This document shows, one piece after another, positions 1-8,957 of a DNA stretch of 64,000 nucleotides (position 1 is its first letter; each line of letters begins with the position of its first letter). The notes under the pieces are model-generated. The model saw nothing but the letters and a program-made list of their open reading frames with translations, searched no databases and had not been told where the DNA came from. The stretch lies in assembly GCA_030263455.1 (NCBI GenBank), contig SZOZ01000002.1, positions 558,001 through 622,000 on the forward strand, written 5' to 3'. Position numbers and translations under genes: made by a program. Source of the stretch: Synechococcales cyanobacterium CNB. GTDB taxonomy: Bacteria > Planctomycetota > Phycisphaerae > Phycisphaerales > UBA1924.

Positions 1-60
1 CCGGTCTCGCCGGAACAACTCGTCGAACTGCACGTGCGGGGGACGTATGAGGGGGAGTGA
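1..60 (+). CDS. C-terminal end of an unidentified protein (truncated by the window edge)
   Basis: Frame 1 is open from the first base to a TGA at 58-60 and encodes 19 residues ending HVRGTYEGE. The fragment is too short to identify a family. It lies 130 bp upstream of the cyclophilin gene on the same strand. It could also be chance open frame in GC-rich DNA. Confidence 0.35.
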   Translation, partial: PVSPEQLVELHVRGTYEGE

Positions 61-190
61 GAGAGTCCGCAAGTGACGGAGTGACGGAGAGCGTGAGACG
101 GCGACTGGGTTCCCTCGCTCCCTCTCAGCCTGGATCCCTTGTTTCCTTGATTTCTCGACCCCTTCCCCCGTGCCTTCCGAAGGAGCCGCC

Positions 191-682
191 ATGCGCATCC
201 GAATGACGACCTCGATGGGCGACGTCGTGCTCGAACTCGACACAGAGAACGCGCCCGTCACCACGGAGAACTTCCTGGCCTACGTGGACGACGGGCACTA
301 CGACGGCACGATCTTCCACCGCGTGATCGACGGGTTCATGATCCAGGGCGGCGGGTTCACGCCGGACATGAAGCAGAAGCGGACGCGACCGGGCATCGCC
401 AACGAATGGCGCAACGGGCTGAAGAACCGGCGGGGGACGATCGCCATGGCGCGGCTCGGGGGCAAGCCGGACTCGGCCACCGCCCAGTTCTTCATCAACG
501 TCAAGGACAATGCCTTCCTCGACCAGCCGCAGAGCGACGGCGCGGCCTACGCGGTGTTCGGAAAGGTGGTCGAGGGGATGGACGTGGTTGACCGCATCAA
601 GGGCGTGCGCACCGGCAGCAAGGGCGGGCACGACGACGTGCCGGTCCAGCTGGTCGTGATCGAGAGCGTGTCGCGGGACTGA
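191..682 (+). CDS. ppiB: Peptidyl-prolyl cis-trans isomerase, cytoplasmic cyclophilin type
   Basis: This 163-residue protein is a single cyclophilin domain that catalyses proline cis-trans isomerisation during folding. The core motif [13 protein letters not shown] lies at about residues 42-54, with the catalytic Arg at 44. A second conserved segment, [10 protein letters not shown], lies at 95-104. The length matches the E. coli PpiB type (about 164 residues) and no signal peptide is visible, so a cytoplasmic location is inferred. I chose the ATG at 191 because GAAGGAG sits six bases before it; an upstream in-frame start at 170 would add residues without family support. The next gene is convergent. 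Confidence 0.93.
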   Translation: MRIRMTTSMGDVVLELDTENAPVTTENFLAYVDDGHYDGTIFHRVIDGFMIQGGGFTPDMKQKRTRPGIANEWRNGLKNRRGTIAMARLGGKPDSATAQFFINVKDNAFLDQPQSDGAAYAVFGKVVEGMDVVDRIKGVRTGSKGGHDDVPVQLVVIESVSRD

Positions 683-747
683 ACGCGGGAGCGACAACGG
701 ACAGCCGACAGCGGACTTTCGATCCGCTCACCCGCTTCAGCGCTCCG

Positions 748-1503
748 TCAGTTCAGCCCGTACTTGAGGATGCACCAGACGGCGGCCACGCCGTCGCGCC
801 AGGTGATCTTCTTGCCCTCGGCGTAGGTTCGTCCGGCGTAACTCACCGGCACCTCGTAGATGCGGGCGGGGCGTGTCTCGCCCTCGCGGTCCTCGTGCTG
901 CAGGCGGAGGCGGGCGAGTTTGGCGACCAGTTCCGGCTCGACGCCGAAGCGGTTCTCCTCGATGCGGATGCGCTCCAGGGCCTCGCGCCTGAAGGCCTTG
1001 AAGCAGCACTCGATGTCGGAGAGGTTGAGGTTCGTCAGCATGTTGCTGAGCGTGGTAATCACGCGGTTCGCCACCGAGTGCCAGTAGTAGAGGACGCGGT
1101 GCGCCTGCCCCTGGAAGCGCGTGCCGATGACGGCATCCGCCCGCCCGTCGAGGATCGGCCGCAGCAGCGCGGCGTGGTCGGCGGGGTCGTACTCGAGATC
1201 CGCGTCGTGGACGAGCACGACGTCCGCGCCGTCGGCGAGGGCCGCCGCGAAGCCGGAACGCAACGCCGCTCCCTTGCCCATGTTGCGCTTGTGGATCACC
1301 GTCAGCACGTCGGGTCGCTCGCCGAGGAGGCGCACGATGCGCGGCGTGTCGTCGGTCGAGCCGTCGTCAACCAGGATCAGGCGGCGTTCGAGGGGTTGCG
1401 AGCCGCCTGTGGTGGCTGGCGCCGGCACGGCGTCGAGGCGAGCGACCGCCTCGGCGAGCGTCGCCTCCTCGTTGAACACAGGCATGACCACGGCCAGGCG
1501 CAC
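748..1503 (-). CDS. Family 2 glycosyltransferase (dolichyl-phosphate-sugar synthase-like)
   Basis: This 251-residue GT-A glycosyltransferase has PVFNE at 8-12, VDDGSTDDT at 45-53 and an acidic HDADLEYDP motif at 99-107 that should bind the metal and nucleotide sugar. The layout resembles polyprenyl-phosphate mannose or glucose synthases, but no C-terminal membrane segment is visible, so the enzyme is probably cytoplasmic or peripheral. It begins the glycan-related block at 0.7-8.6 kb. It is divergent from the gene starting at 1575. The substrate cannot be told from sequence. Confidence 0.88.
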   Translation of the reverse strand: MRLAVVMPVFNEEATLAEAVARLDAVPAPATTGGSQPLERRLILVDDGSTDDTPRIVRLLGERPDVLTVIHKRNMGKGAALRSGFAAALADGADVVLVHDADLEYDPADHAALLRPILDGRADAVIGTRFQGQAHRVLYYWHSVANRVITTLSNMLTNLNLSDIECCFKAFRREALERIRIEENRFGVEPELVAKLARLRLQHEDREGETRPARIYEVPVSYAGRTYAEGKKITWRDGVAAVWCILKYGLN

Positions 1504-1574
1504 GGAGAGGAGCGTATCGCGGACACCCCGGCCCCGCCCGAAACCCGGCCGTGCGCGACCCGTACACTCACGCC

Positions 1575-3683
1575 GTGCCCGCGCGCCAACGCCCTGCCCC
1601 CGCCTTGCTGCTGCTCGCTGCCTTCGTCGCGGCGGCGTGCCCCCCCCTTGTGTCGGCCCAGCGACTGGACCTCGGGGGCGTGCGCGTGCCGGAGCGGGGT
1701 GAAGGTCGGGCCGCGCTGGCGGTCGCCGCTCTCATGGAGGATCAGGCGCGGACCATCGAGGCCCGCGACACCACGGCCCCGGCGCGGGTGCGGGTGGCGG
1801 CCCGGCGTCTGGCGGCCGCGCTGATCCGCTCGGGGGAGGAGGCCGGCGAGCGGGGGAGCGTGCGCGTGCTGACCGGACGGACGCTCGCGGGCAGAATGGC
1901 CGACCTCGATTCGCTGCTGACAAACCCGACCACCCTGCCGGAGCCGATGCTGCACGCGGCGGCGGATGAGCTCTTGCTGCTGGGCGCGGCGGTACCGCCG
2001 GATGACAACGAACTGGACCGGGCGATCCGCGATGCCCTCGCGCCGCTGACGACGCTGGCGGGCAGGCCGAACGAAGCGACCGGGTGGTTCGTCGAGGGCG
2101 AGCGTGGGCTGCCGGACGGCGCATCACTGGGCTGGCTCGCCGATGCGCTCGACGGGCTGTCGGCCGGTGGGTCGCTCTCGGACGATGCGGCGCGGGCCGT
2201 TGGCGCGCTGAGCGAACGAACACGACTCGCGGCGGGGTGGCCTGCGTACGCGCGGTCGGCGGCGGCGGCGGCACGCGCTGCACTGGACACCCACGCAGCC
2301 ATCGAATCGCTGCCGGCATGGGTGACACGGGAGGGGCGCGGGCGGCTGCGAGACGACCTCGACCGAGCGCTCATCGCGCTGACGAACGCCTCGCTCGCGC
2401 CGTCGGCGATGGCTTCACTGCGCGAGCTCCGCACGCTGGCCTCGATCGCGGCGAGAATGGACGCCATCGACGCGGCACGTCCCGGCTCGAGGCAGGCGCG
2501 CGAAGCCTGGCTGCGCCTCGTCGCGGCCGACCCGAACGACCCGAGGCGTGTCGGCGCGGCGCCAGCGCGGATCGGTGCGGCAATGGACCGGGCGCTCTCG
2601 CTGGTGGAATCGCGGGCCGCGCTGCCGGACGAATCGACGGTGGCGCGGCAGGTCCGGCCCGCGCTGCGCTCGCTGGCCGACGCGACACGCGACGGCGAGC
2701 CGCGCGTGCTGGCGGTGCTGGCGAGCATGCTTGAGCAGCCCGACCCAGCGACCGACCCGGCGATCATGGCCGCCCTGAACGCCCAGCAACGTGCGGTGGA
2801 CGATGCGCGAATGCTGCTCGCGCTGAACCGGCTCCTGTGCGAGTGGGTCGGTTCCGGCGCGCCCGGCGAGGCGCCGACGCCGGAGAGCGAGCCGCGCACG
2901 CGAGAGCCGACGCCGGTGCGCGCCATGCTGCCGCTGGCGGAGCGCGTGCGCGCGCTTGGGGTCGAACTCGGCCGGCCCGCGTCTCGCGACGCCGCGCTCG
3001 CGGAGTTGCGGACGCTGGCCGAGACTGCCCCGCTGCTCTTCGACATGCCCGGACTCGCAGAACTGACGGCCGACCCGAACGAACGCGGGTGGCGCGAGGC
3101 GACGGGCGGGCGTGGAGACGAGATCGTGCGTGCCGCGGCGGCGGCGCGGGCGGCGTGGGTCGAGTCGGCCTCGTCGGATCGCCTCGCGGACCGGCGCAGC
3201 GCAGACACGGAACGTCTGCGGACGCTCGCGGCGACGCTGGCGGCGCAGCGCGATGCGGCGTCCTACCTGCGGCTGGTCGCGTCGTCGTCACCCATGCCCG
3301 GTGCGGCGCAGTCGTGGCCGGGGTGGGAGCTCTCGGCGCGCGGGCTGGCTGCGCTCGGGCCGCGCGTGCGGGCGGAATCGCCCTCGCGCGCGCTCTCGCT
3401 GCGAGATGAAGCCCCGGCCGCCCTGCTGGCGGGCAGGCTCGAACGGCTGGCGGCGGCACGGGGGATCGGCGCTCGACGCGACCTGTTCCACGAGGTCGCG
3501 ATCGGACCTCCGCGCGATGGTTCCTGGCTCGCAGATCGTCGCGGCGCGCTCGCGGCGGTCTGCCGGTACGCGGAGGAAGCGGTGCACGCGGCGGCATCGA
3601 ACGAGCCGAGCCGAGCCGAGGAACTGCTGCGCTACGTCAACGACCGCGCGAAGCCGCTGCTGGCTTCGCTGCCCGAGGAGTGA
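1575..3683 (+). CDS. Large secreted alpha-helical protein of unknown function
   Basis: About 702 residues with no domain I recognise. From the GTG at 1575 the product starts with a basic stretch and a hydrophobic run (LLLLAAFVAAACPPLVSAQ), a credible signal peptide that may carry a lipoprotein-like cysteine. The rest is very rich in Ala, Arg, Leu and Asp and looks like long helices. An in-frame GTG at 1551 would add eight residues before the signal, which is less likely. Its 3' end overlaps the convergent glycosyltransferase gene by 52 bp. The function is unknown; the alternative that this is a shadow frame is less likely because of the clean signal peptide. Confidence 0.7.
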   Translation: MPARQRPAPALLLLAAFVAAACPPLVSAQRLDLGGVRVPERGEGRAALAVAALMEDQARTIEARDTTAPARVRVAARRLAAALIRSGEEAGERGSVRVLTGRTLAGRMADLDSLLTNPTTLPEPMLHAAADELLLLGAAVPPDDNELDRAIRDALAPLTTLAGRPNEATGWFVEGERGLPDGASLGWLADALDGLSAGGSLSDDAARAVGALSERTRLAAGWPAYARSAAAAARAALDTHAAIESLPAWVTREGRGRLRDDLDRALIALTNASLAPSAMASLRELRTLASIAARMDAIDAARPGSRQAREAWLRLVAADPNDPRRVGAAPARIGAAMDRALSLVESRAALPDESTVARQVRPALRSLADATRDGEPRVLAVLASMLEQPDPATDPAIMAALNAQQRAVDDARMLLALNRLLCEWVGSGAPGEAPTPESEPRTREPTPVRAMLPLAERVRALGVELGRPASRDAALAELRTLAETAPLLFDMPGLAELTADPNERGWREATGGRGDEIVRAAAAARAAWVESASSDRLADRRSADTERLRTLAATLAAQRDAASYLRLVASSSPMPGAAQSWPGWELSARGLAALGPRVRAESPSRALSLRDEAPAALLAGRLERLAAARGIGARRDLFHEVAIGPPRDGSWLADRRGALAAVCRYAEEAVHAAASNEPSRAEELLRYVNDRAKPLLASLPEE

Positions 3684-5185
3684 CCGTAGACGCGGTGAAC
3701 GCGCAAGCCCTGACGCTCGTAGACCCCGCGGCGTTCCCAGACCGCACTCTCGTGCAGGAACGTGCTGATGAGCACGTCGGTCGCGCCCGTGAGCGCGGCA
3801 TCGGTGGGCGCGACGACGGGAACGCCGCGGATCGCCCCTCCCTGGCGGGCGGGGTCGTCGTCGCTGAAGGCGACGACGCAGGCGGGCGACTCGGCGAGCA
3901 CTTCGGCGAGTTCGGTCGTGTGCCGTCCCGCACCGTGGACGACGATGCGCCGACCGGCGAGGCGGTCCAGCACCGCTCGCATCCGTTCGGCCGCGTCTGC
4001 GGGCACGGTCGTAAACGCGACCGCACGGTCCTGCGCCCAGCGGCGCGCCGGCGCGGCGGCGCAGCCGTCGAGGATCGCGGCGTACGCGCCGGCCATGCGC
4101 TCGACGCTGAAGCAGTCGCGAGCACGCTTCGCCGCGGCCGCACCGGCGCGGTGCGGGCCGGCGCGGATCGCCCGCTGAACAGCGTCGGCCATCGCGTCGC
4201 CCGTCGCGGCGTCGTCCCCGTCGTCGGCGTCGACGAGGAAGCCGGTCACGCCCTCGGTGATCTGCTCCCCCGCGCCGGAGGCGGTGCGCGTGATGACCGG
4301 CGTGCAACCGCGCGCCATGGCTTCGAGCACGGAGACGCTCAGCCCCTCGTAGCGCGATGCGAGAACGAAGAGATCGGCGGCGTCGAGCAACGCGGCGATA
4401 CCCGCGGGCGAGCGCGGCGGGAGGCGGCGCACCCACGAGCGGCTCGCGCAGGCCGCGTCGATCTCGGGGCAGGCAGGCCCGTCGCCGACCAACGCGAGTT
4501 CGTGCGCGACGCCGCGGGCGGCGAGCGCATCGGACATGGCGACGAGCGATCGCACCCGCTTCTGCTCGTGCTCGATGCGCCCCGCGTAGAGCAGACGAAC
4601 CGGACGCCCGGCGAGCGGCGGGCGCGGCGCGGCGACGCCCGACGCCTCCACACCGTAGGGAATGCGGTGCACGTCGGCGGCCCGCGCGGGCAGGTTGCGG
4701 CGCAATCGGTCGGTGATCCGCTCGCTCACGCCGACGAAGGCATGGACGATCGGCTCGAAATGGGCGCACACGGCGTCGTTGTAGGCAAGGTCGGAGTGGT
4801 GGACGGCGATCGTGCGGACGGCGTCGGCGTGTGCGCGCGTGAGTTCGGCCGCGACGGCGTAGCACTCGCCGACCAGGTTCGGGCTGAGCACGACCGGACC
4901 GCCGGGGCGCGCCCCGAGCGAACGCGCCGCGGCCAGGTATGCCGGCGCGAACGCGCCCCCTCCCTCGGCGTCGAGGCGGGGCAGGCGGCGCAGGTCGAAG
5001 ATGCGCACACCGGGGTGGAGGGCGACGTCGATGGGTCGCTGACCGGGCGGCTCGGGGTGGAGGACGAGGCCGCACACCCGCCCGGAGGCGGCGAGCGCGG
5101 ACGCGAGCCGCACGGCCCAGGTGGTGACGCCGCTGGCGTTCAGGCCGTCGGGGAGCGCGATGAGGAGCGGCGCGCCCCACGTCAT
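3632..5185 (-). CDS. Family 4 glycosyltransferase with an extra C-terminal Rossmann-like module
   Basis: This 517-residue protein has a GT-B glycosyltransferase core. It starts with a glycine-rich N-terminal segment (ALPDGLNASGVTTW), the core continues through LLYAGRIEHEQKR, and the donor-site motif SRYEGLSVSVLEAM carries the E-x7-E pair. After the GT4 core, roughly residues 410-510 contain VVHGAGRHTTELAEVL and DDDPARQG, like the first half of a nucleotide-binding fold seen in PglD-type and sugar-methyltransferase tails. The fusion is therefore unusual. The ATG at 5185 was chosen because the GT4 fold begins at once after it and GAGGG lies eight bases upstream; the open frame extends to 5347 without homologous-looking sequence. 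Role: probably surface polysaccharide assembly. Confidence 0.85.
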   Translation of the reverse strand: MTWGAPLLIALPDGLNASGVTTWAVRLASALAASGRVCGLVLHPEPPGQRPIDVALHPGVRIFDLRRLPRLDAEGGGAFAPAYLAAARSLGARPGGPVVLSPNLVGECYAVAAELTRAHADAVRTIAVHHSDLAYNDAVCAHFEPIVHAFVGVSERITDRLRRNLPARAADVHRIPYGVEASGVAAPRPPLAGRPVRLLYAGRIEHEQKRVRSLVAMSDALAARGVAHELALVGDGPACPEIDAACASRSWVRRLPPRSPAGIAALLDAADLFVLASRYEGLSVSVLEAMARGCTPVITRTASGAGEQITEGVTGFLVDADDGDDAATGDAMADAVQRAIRAGPHRAGAAAAKRARDCFSVERMAGAYAAILDGCAAAPARRWAQDRAVAFTTVPADAAERMRAVLDRLAGRRIVVHGAGRHTTELAEVLAESPACVVAFSDDDPARQGGAIRGVPVVAPTDAALTGATDVLISTFLHESAVWERRGVYERQGLRVHRVYGHSSGSEASSGFARSLT

Positions 5186-5263
5186 GCATCGGCCCTCGGG
5201 GCGAGGAGCGTGCGGAAGCGGCGAGCGTCGCTCGATCTCATGGGCATCCTCCGGGTTGCCACC

Positions 5264-5279
5264 CTCATCGGCCGATGAG
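5264..5279. promoter_or_regulatory. 16-bp perfect palindrome in a 304-bp gene-free gap
   Basis: CTCATCGGCCGATGAG is self-complementary over all 16 bases and lies about 80 bp upstream of the GT4 start. The gap 5186-5489 has no other feature I can support. The palindrome could be a dimeric regulator site or a remnant hairpin. No matching copy was noticed elsewhere in the window. Confidence 0.25.
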
Positions 5280-5489
5280 AGAGCGCGGGTGCAGGGAATG
5301 GGTCGGGAGTCGGGGCGCGGGGAGCGGGGGTTCCGTGCCCCGAGCACGGCCAGAGGTGGTCGTGAGTGAGCGGAACGATGAGACGCGAGCGTGTTCGAGC
5401 GGTCGGGTTGGCGCGCGAGTGCGAGCGCCGTACGCTCGCGGTTCGTTGGGCATGGGCGGATGGATGGAGGCGCGGCGTATGCGCGCCGC

Positions 5490-6527
5490 TCACGCCTCGG
5501 CTGTGCCGATGACGACCTCCGCGGGCGGGACGTGCCAGACCGCCTGCTGGGCGCGGCCCTCGGCGAGGTACCACTTGACCATGCGGTCGATGCCCTCTCG
5601 CAGAGGGACGCGAGCCTTGAAGCCGGCGGCGATGACCTTGTCGGCCTCGAACTTCGTCTGCGTGGAAAAAAGTTTGCGCACCCGCGCCCCCGAGATCGGC
5701 AGGTTCCTGCCCGTGAGGGCGATCACCGCGTCAAAGGGCAGGGCGAGGGCGAGGCCGACCCAGAGCGGGAGGCGCGGGGGTCGCTTGCGGCCGAGCGAGT
5801 GGCAAACGGCCGCCGTGATCTCCGCGCTGGTCAGGTCCGGCTTGTCGATGTAGTTGAAGACCTCGAAGGGGGCACGCGCGCCCGCGGCACGCCCCCACAG
5901 ATAGAGCGTGGCGTCGACGATGTTCTCGATGTACGAGAGGCTCTTGACGTTCGTGCCCGCGCCGAACTCGAGATAGCGGCCCGAGGCGGCCTGGCGGATG
6001 AGCGAGTACATGTTGGCGAAGTTGCGCGGGCCGAAGGTAACTGTCGGGCGGATGACGAGGCATCGGCGGCCCTCGCCGCGCGCGGTCCAGGCCTCGAAGA
6101 CCCGCTCGCCGGCGAGTTTGCTCTCGCCGTAAGGCGAGTTGGGGCGTTTCTCGGAGTCCTCGAAGTGCGGCTCCGGGGCGTCGCCGTAGACCGCGACGGT
6201 GGAGTAGAAGCAGCACTCGCGGACTCCGGCGCGGTCGAGTTCCTCGCACATCACCTTGGAGCCGATCTCGTTGACGGAGAAGTAGGTGTCGCGGGCGATG
6301 CCGAAGTCGTGGTGGGCGGCCGCGAGGTGGAGGACGCGGTCGCAGCCGACCATGGCGCGGCGGACGGCAGCGGGGTCGCGGATGTCTCCCTTGATGAACG
6401 AGCCGCCCGAGGTGTCGAAGGGCGGATCGACGAGGTCCATGATGACATAGGGCGTACCGGTTCGGCGGAAGTGGTCGATGAAGAACGACCCGATGAATCC
6501 GGAACCCCCCGTGACGAGCACCTTCAC
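5490..6527 (-). CDS. NAD(P)-dependent sugar epimerase/dehydratase (extended SDR)
   Basis: This 345-residue extended short-chain dehydrogenase/reductase has the NAD-binding motif TGGSGFIG at 6-13, a Ser/Thr at 109-110 (FYSTVAVYG) and the catalytic YxxxK pair at Y133 and K137 (SPYGESK). Such enzymes interconvert nucleotide-sugar epimers or dehydrate them. The GTG at 6527 is chosen because the Rossmann strand starts immediately there (KVLVTGG); an in-frame extension to 6581 is unsupported. It is divergent from the sulfotransferase gene and probably feeds the neighbouring glycosyltransferases. The exact substrate is not deducible. Confidence 0.88.
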   Translation of the reverse strand: MKVLVTGGSGFIGSFFIDHFRRTGTPYVIMDLVDPPFDTSGGSFIKGDIRDPAAVRRAMVGCDRVLHLAAAHHDFGIARDTYFSVNEIGSKVMCEELDRAGVRECCFYSTVAVYGDAPEPHFEDSEKRPNSPYGESKLAGERVFEAWTARGEGRRCLVIRPTVTFGPRNFANMYSLIRQAASGRYLEFGAGTNVKSLSYIENIVDATLYLWGRAAGARAPFEVFNYIDKPDLTSAEITAAVCHSLGRKRPPRLPLWVGLALALPFDAVIALTGRNLPISGARVRKLFSTQTKFEADKVIAAGFKARVPLREGIDRMVKWYLAEGRAQQAVWHVPPAEVVIGTAEA

Positions 6528-6743
6528 GCCACCGCTCCCGCGCCACGCGCCGCTGACGCCAACGACCGCCCCCACCACCACCCCCGGCCCCGCCCGAGCC
6601 TTCCATCGGCCCGGAACGCCGCAGGCGTGAGTGTACTATGCACGGCACGCCCGGGCCTGTTCGCCGGAAGTTGCGACCCCGATTCCCCACGCGATACCGG
6701 ACCCGACCCCGCACCGACCGAACTCCGCCCGAGCCAACCGACC

Positions 6744-7580
6744 ATGCGACCGACCTTCCTCGGCATCGGCGTCCCCCGCGGCGGCTCGACGTGGCTCTAC
6801 GAAGTTCTCGACGCGCACCCGGACGTGTACGTCTCCCAGCAGCGCAAGGAGGTCCACTTCTTCGATCGCTCGTTTGACAGGGGATGGTCGTGGTACGAGT
6901 CGTTCTTCCCGCAGGACGCCGAGGCGGGGCGGTACAAGGCCGTGGGCGAGGTCACGCCGCACTACATCTTCTCCGAGGAGGCGATGCGGCGCATCCGTGA
7001 GACGCCGTCGATCACACGGCTGATCACCACGCTTCGCGACCCGGTGGAGCGGGCGTTCTCGCACTTCACGTGGCGCATTCAGCACGACAACTACCGCAAG
7101 GGCTTCCGATCGTTTCTGACGGATTATCCCGAGGCTGTGGAGTGGGGCCGGTACTCCGAGCACCTTGACCGGTGTTTCGGCCTGTTCCGGCGGGAAACCG
7201 TCCTGGTGCTGGTGTGCGAGCACGCCTTCGCGGACGTGCCGACCGCGCTCCGGCGCATCGCGGACCACCTGGGAGTGGACGCGGGCCGATTCCCGGCGGG
7301 CACGGGGGAGACAAAGGTGAACACGGCGACCTCGCCCCGCTCGGGCGCGGCCTACAAGCTCGCCTCGCGCGTGGGCGCGTTCATGCGCAGGCACGACCTC
7401 TACTGGATCAACGAGTTCGCGGTGAACCGGCTGGGCGTGAAGCGTCTGCTCGGCCGCGGCGGCAGGCCGAAGCCGAGGCTCACGCCCGAGGACCGTGCGT
7501 ACGCACGCACGCTCTTCGAGGGCGAGACGGAGCGCGTCGAAGCGCTGCTGGGCGTGAACCTGGACGTGTGGAGGATATGA
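6744..7580 (+). CDS. PAPS-dependent sulfotransferase
   Basis: This 278-residue protein has the two signatures of cytosolic and heparan-type sulfotransferases: the 5'-phosphosulfate loop PRGGSTW at 11-17 and the 3'-phosphate site RDPVERAFSHF at 98-108. It should transfer sulfate from PAPS to a hydroxyl, most likely on a polysaccharide given that it sits between two nucleotide-sugar epimerases. The ATG at 6744 puts the 5' loop at the usual distance from the N terminus. Its stop lies six bases from the end of the convergent GDP-mannose 3,5-epimerase gene. Confidence 0.9.
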   Translation: MRPTFLGIGVPRGGSTWLYEVLDAHPDVYVSQQRKEVHFFDRSFDRGWSWYESFFPQDAEAGRYKAVGEVTPHYIFSEEAMRRIRETPSITRLITTLRDPVERAFSHFTWRIQHDNYRKGFRSFLTDYPEAVEWGRYSEHLDRCFGLFRRETVLVLVCEHAFADVPTALRRIADHLGVDAGRFPAGTGETKVNTATSPRSGAAYKLASRVGAFMRRHDLYWINEFAVNRLGVKRLLGRGGRPKPRLTPEDRAYARTLFEGETERVEALLGVNLDVWRI

Positions 7581-7586
7581 GCGCGT

Positions 7587-8612
7587 TCAGGCGCGGGCGT
7601 GGGCGGCGTCGCTGGTGGGGACGCTGGTGCCGTGCTGTCGGTTGTACTCGCCGACGATCCAGTCGTAGGTCTTGCGCATGCCCTCGCGGAGGCGGATGCC
7701 CGGCTCCCAGCCGAAGTGCTTCTTGATGAGGGTGTTGTCCGAGTTGCGTCCGTTGACGCCCTTTGGGGCGTTCAGGTTGTACTTGCGCTTGAGCTTGACG
7801 CCCGCGATGTTCTCGACGATGTCCACGAGGCCGTTGATGGTGACGAGTTCGTTCGAGCCGAGGTTGAGCGGCTCGACGCAGTCGCCGTCCATGAACATGC
7901 GAATGCCCTTGATGCAGTCGTCGATGTACATGAACGAGCGGGTCTGGTGGCCGTCGCCCCAGATCTCGATCTCGTGCTTGCCTGTTGCCTTGGCGTGGAT
8001 GACCTTGCGGCAGATGGCGGCGGGGGCCTTCTCCCGGCCGCCGTCCCAGGTGCCGTAGGGGCCGTAGACATTGTGGAAGCGGGCGACGCGGGTGTAGACG
8101 CCGAAGTCCTCGCGGAAGTGTCGGCACATGCGCTCGCTGAAGAGCTTCTCCCAGCCGTAGCCGTCCTCGGGCATCGCCGGGTAGGCGTCCTCTTCCTTGA
8201 GGGGGACGACGTCCTCGGACTTCTGCTTGTCGGCGTTGTAGACACAGGCGGAGGAGGAGTAGAAGAACCGCTTCACGCCCGCGTCCTTGGCGGCGAGGAG
8301 CATATGGGTGTTGATGAGCACGCTGAGCATGCACAGGGCCTTGTTGTTCTCGATGAAGCCCATGCCGCCCATGTCGGCGGCGAGCTGGTAGACGTCGGCC
8401 GCGCCGGCACAGGCACGGCGGCAGTTGCCGAGGTCCTTGAGATCGGCGACGACGTTGTCCACGCCGTCATGGACCTGGTACCACTCGTCGAGGGGCTTGA
8501 TGTCCACGGAGCGGATGTTGGTGTGGCCCTGTTCGAGGAAGTGCCGGACGAGCCAGCCGCCGATGAACCCGCCGCCGCCCGTCACCACGATCAGCCCGTT
8601 CTTCCCAGCCAC
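7587..8612 (-). CDS. gme: GDP-mannose 3,5-epimerase-like protein
   Basis: This 341-residue extended SDR closely follows the plant GDP-mannose 3,5-epimerase pattern: TGGGGFIGG at 11-19, AADMGGMGFI at 78-87, SSSAC with Cys123, YGWEK with Tyr152 and Lys156, then RFHNVYGPYGTW, GGREKAPAA and GRNSDN. The Cys-to-Tyr spacing of 29 equals that between the catalytic Cys145 and Tyr174 of the Arabidopsis enzyme, so epimerisation of GDP-mannose to GDP-L-galactose is a well-founded prediction. With the adjacent sulfotransferase and glycosyltransferases this suggests a sulfated, L-galactose- or related-sugar-containing polymer (inference). Confidence 0.9.
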   Translation of the reverse strand: MAGKNGLIVVTGGGGFIGGWLVRHFLEQGHTNIRSVDIKPLDEWYQVHDGVDNVVADLKDLGNCRRACAGAADVYQLAADMGGMGFIENNKALCMLSVLINTHMLLAAKDAGVKRFFYSSSACVYNADKQKSEDVVPLKEEDAYPAMPEDGYGWEKLFSERMCRHFREDFGVYTRVARFHNVYGPYGTWDGGREKAPAAICRKVIHAKATGKHEIEIWGDGHQTRSFMYIDDCIKGIRMFMDGDCVEPLNLGSNELVTINGLVDIVENIAGVKLKRKYNLNAPKGVNGRNSDNTLIKKHFGWEPGIRLREGMRKTYDWIVGEYNRQHGTSVPTSDAAHARA

Positions 8613-8957
8613 GGCTCGCTCCTCTCGCGTTCGATGAACCTTGTTGAAGACGCCTCGGGGGCGCTCGCGGGGCGGGGCCTGTCAGGCCCCGTACAAAGCC
8701 CCGTGAAGTCCCGGCCACCGCACTACGCACTCTACGGCGGCTCGGTTCATCGGGGGAGTATCGGCCCCCTGGGGAGCAGGATTGAGTGCGACACCGGACG
8801 ATGGACAGTGGACATCCGCCTCGGGGGCGTGATTGAGCGAGGCGAAGGAAGGGAGTGCCGGAGGGGCTGCGGGGTTGAGGCATATGGCGTTGAGGTCGAG
8901 GCCGCGGCCTCTGCCTTTCGGCCTGCTTCATGTCCGCTGTTCGCTGCCCTCCGTCGC
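8613..8957. other. 345-bp gene-free region with an inverted repeat at 8673-8691
   Basis: No coding sequence is supported here. CGGGGCCTG and CAGGCCCCG form a 9-bp inverted repeat separated by one base at 8673-8691. It lies 61 bp upstream of the epimerase start on the minus strand, so it could be a leader hairpin, a regulator site or the terminator of the upstream transporter transcript. There is no adjacent U tract, which argues against a simple terminator. Confidence 0.3.

Noticed and set aside
3288-5189. 633-residue arginine-rich open frame on the minus strand
   Set aside because: It runs across the GT4 gene in another frame and has shadow composition.
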